Of a stretch of 64,000 nucleotides of DNA, positions 62,653 to 64,000 are shown in pieces. Both the position numbers and the translations under genes were made by a program. Where the stretch lies: assembly GCF_003003285.1 (NCBI RefSeq), contig NZ_PVTP01000012.1, positions 24,864 to 88,863 of the forward strand, in the 5' to 3' direction. The notes beneath the pieces are model-generated. The model saw nothing but the letters and a program-made list of their open reading frames with translations, searched no databases and had not been told where the DNA came from. The DNA comes from Yoonia maritima. GTDB lineage: Bacteria; Pseudomonadota; Alphaproteobacteria; Rhodobacterales; Rhodobacteraceae. Numbering within the stretch: the first letter of the stretch is position 1; every line of letters begins with the position of its first letter.

Positions 62653-62684
62653 AAAGGGCGCCCCGTTGTAGGTATGCGCCCTTT
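62653..62684. terminator. Bidirectional terminator between convergent genes
   Basis: AAAGGGCGC and GCGCCCTTT form a perfect nine-base stem with a 14-base loop and A/T-rich flanks. It lies between the SH3 lipoprotein gene and the convergent outer-membrane protein gene. Confidence 0.85.
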
Positions 62685-62706
62685 CTTGCTTCTATTGTCT
62701 ATCTAG

Positions 62707-64000
62707 TTAGAACTTCACCTCATAGATAACGCTACCACCGAAGGTCTCATTGTTGGTTTCGCCCAGCCCATCGTAAAGCACGTCAGCCGACAGAGTTGCA
62801 CCTGACGACAGCATGAACACTGCCCCAACATCAACGCCCCAAACGGTACTTTTGTCGGTCGCGCCCGCTGTTCGTGTCTTGGAAAAAGCAGTGTTCACAC
62901 CTGACGTCAACAGAACATCCACCGCCTCAAGCGCCAGCGGGTATTCAAAGCCAAGACCAAGGGTCGCTTGCGTCATCGTAACATCCTGTGCTGGTACTGT
63001 GTTGTCCGCGCTATCAACATAAGCATGCTGTTCATCAAGAAGATAAAGCACATCAACAGAAGGGATCATGACCAGACCACTGTCGAACGCGACGCTACCT
63101 TCGACCCCCATGGTGGTTAAGGTGCGCGTGCTTTCGAAATCATCCGTAGGAAGACCAGTCAGTGTGATTTCGTTTTGCGAGTTACCGCGCAAGACGCTCG
63201 CTGAGAAGATCAACGGCTGATCCGGAAGTTTCCCAACAACGTATGGCCCCACCAGATAACCACGACTTTCAATCGACGCATTGGTTAGCGTGGCTTCACT
63301 ACGATCAACCTGCGCCATTGCCCCAATGATCATCGTGTCCGTTTTCACAACATGTGAACCTAGGCTCAGGTGGGCATAGGATTGCGTGTCGCCATTTTCG
63401 TCGCTCCAAAGCCCCATGACATCTGCCCACACCCGGGTATCTAGTCCGGTTGCAAAATCCAGATGCGCACGTGTTGACGTCCCGCTTGCGTTGAAACGCC
63501 CCCTACTACCGCCCATAAAGGCGGACAGTTTTGGCTGCGCACGTGACAGCAACCGGCCACGCTGGACTAAGAAGTTACCAATTTCCTCCGTTGCAATCCG
63601 AACAATCTCTGCCGCGATTTGAACCCGCGCTGAACTATCGTTCTGGTTTCCAGACGCATCCGTAACCGCGTTTGGTTTCACCTGAACAATAACAGAGCTC
63701 GTTTTATCAGATGGCGTGATCTGCACAGTATAGTCAGCACCGGCACCTGACAGGCTAGTTACCGATCCATGCTGCACGTCAAGATCTTCAGCTGCAAACC
63801 CTTCAACCGGCTCTGAGAATGTAACTGACAGCGAGAATGGCGAAACGCCATCATGCGATTCCGGCATCCCTGACAGGGTCACAGTCGGATTCGTACTGTC
63901 GATTGGCGCTGCAACCGTCACAGTCACTGTCGACGCAGTCGAATTGTCGATCCCGTCGTTCACTGTCAGTGAGAACGTCAGCACAACATCCGCATCACCA
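62707..64000 (-). CDS. Large Ig-repeat outer-membrane/autotransporter-like protein, C-terminal part
   Basis: The gene continues beyond the right edge; the frame is open at 64000 (GDADVVLTFSLTVNDGIDN). The visible 430 residues begin with the end of a cadherin/PKD-like repeat. A bacterial Ig-like domain follows (NPTVTLSGMPESHDGVSPFS to VTDASGNQND), then a linker. The last 280 or so residues look like an outer-membrane beta barrel, with GYLVGPYVVGKLPDQPLIFS, VDVLLTSGVNTAFSKTRTAG and the terminal VIYEVKF ending in Phe. Such proteins are secreted adhesins. Passenger length and true start cannot be seen here. Confidence 0.75.
   Translation of the reverse strand, partial: GDADVVLTFSLTVNDGIDNSTASTVTVTVAAPIDSTNPTVTLSGMPESHDGVSPFSLSVTFSEPVEGFAAEDLDVQHGSVTSLSGAGADYTVQITPSDKTSSVIVQVKPNAVTDASGNQNDSSARVQIAAEIVRIATEEIGNFLVQRGRLLSRAQPKLSAFMGGSRGRFNASGTSTRAHLDFATGLDTRVWADVMGLWSDENGDTQSYAHLSLGSHVVKTDTMIIGAMAQVDRSEATLTNASIESRGYLVGPYVVGKLPDQPLIFSASVLRGNSQNEITLTGLPTDDFESTRTLTTMGVEGSVAFDSGLVMIPSVDVLYLLDEQHAYVDSADNTVPAQDVTMTQATLGLGFEYPLALEAVDVLLTSGVNTAFSKTRTAGATDKSTVWGVDVGAVFMLSSGATLSADVLYDGLGETNNETFGGSVIYEVKF

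Noticed and set aside
1..64000. Mobile elements, CRISPR arrays, tRNA or rRNA genes, cobalamin riboswitch
   Set aside because: No transposase, integrase, regularly spaced repeats, cloverleaf or B12-box pattern was seen in the intergenic regions on reading through; a dedicated tRNA/Rfam search was not possible.

Overview
The window looks like the chromosome of a marine alphaproteobacterium of the Rhodobacterales (Roseobacter/Octadecabacter/Loktanella type). The evidence is the gene content and order: short-form hisG with hisZ and hisS, DUF1489, DUF6280, a Hint_2 protein, pcm-tolC followed by an acidic protein, hemP with imelysin, di-haem and DUF1513 genes, and a perfect Irr-type iron box. I see no IS element, phage gene, CRISPR array, rRNA or tRNA.

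Region 1 (1-22.2 kb) is housekeeping. It holds the 5' end of a class II ribonucleotide reductase (nrdJ), DUF1489, a group II PLP decarboxylase, hisS-hisZ-hisG, slyX, a Hint-domain protein, dnaE, a class V aminotransferase, an ABC exporter coupled to a ygfZ-type gene, a lipoprotein, efp, DUF6280, cobQ, and the minus-strand series pcm, tolC and an acidic PopZ-like protein.

Region 2 (22.2-29.1 kb) is iron-related. A small 54-residue gene, hemP and imelysin form one minus-strand unit. A di-haem (DUF1111) protein, an imelysin-like protein and DUF1513 form another. A plus-strand dps gene under a perfect Irr box sits between them.

Region 3 (29.1-36.2 kb) is an AraC regulator divergent from a complete branched-chain-amino-acid-type ABC importer that ends in an aldehyde dehydrogenase, suggesting uptake and oxidation of a small, perhaps aromatic, compound. 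Region 4 (36.4-43.3 kb) is a full ferric-siderophore uptake operon: TonB receptor, binding protein, two permeases, ATPase, and a reductase with a DUF2218 N-terminus. Region 5 (43.6-49.2 kb) is an oppABCDF-type peptide importer. After it comes a short secreted-protein gene broken by two frameshifts.

Region 6 (50.4-62.1 kb) is the most unusual part and my candidate for an undescribed system. Seven plus-strand genes all overlap their neighbours: class I HMG-CoA reductase, UbiA-family membrane transferase, PEP-synthase-like phosphotransferase without a PEP barrel, BtaA-like DUF3419, phytol/dolichol-kinase-like membrane protein, GNAT acyltransferase and acyl-adenylating ligase. Divergent from them is a coupled pair, a sulfotransferase and a P450 with a shortened J-helix region. 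No other mevalonate-pathway gene, carrier protein, PKS or NRPS module is present. The genes read as a pathway for a membrane-associated, probably mevalonate- or prenyl-containing, sulfated small molecule or lipid. The product is inference.

The window ends with an SH3-domain lipoprotein and the 3' part of a large Ig-repeat outer-membrane protein.
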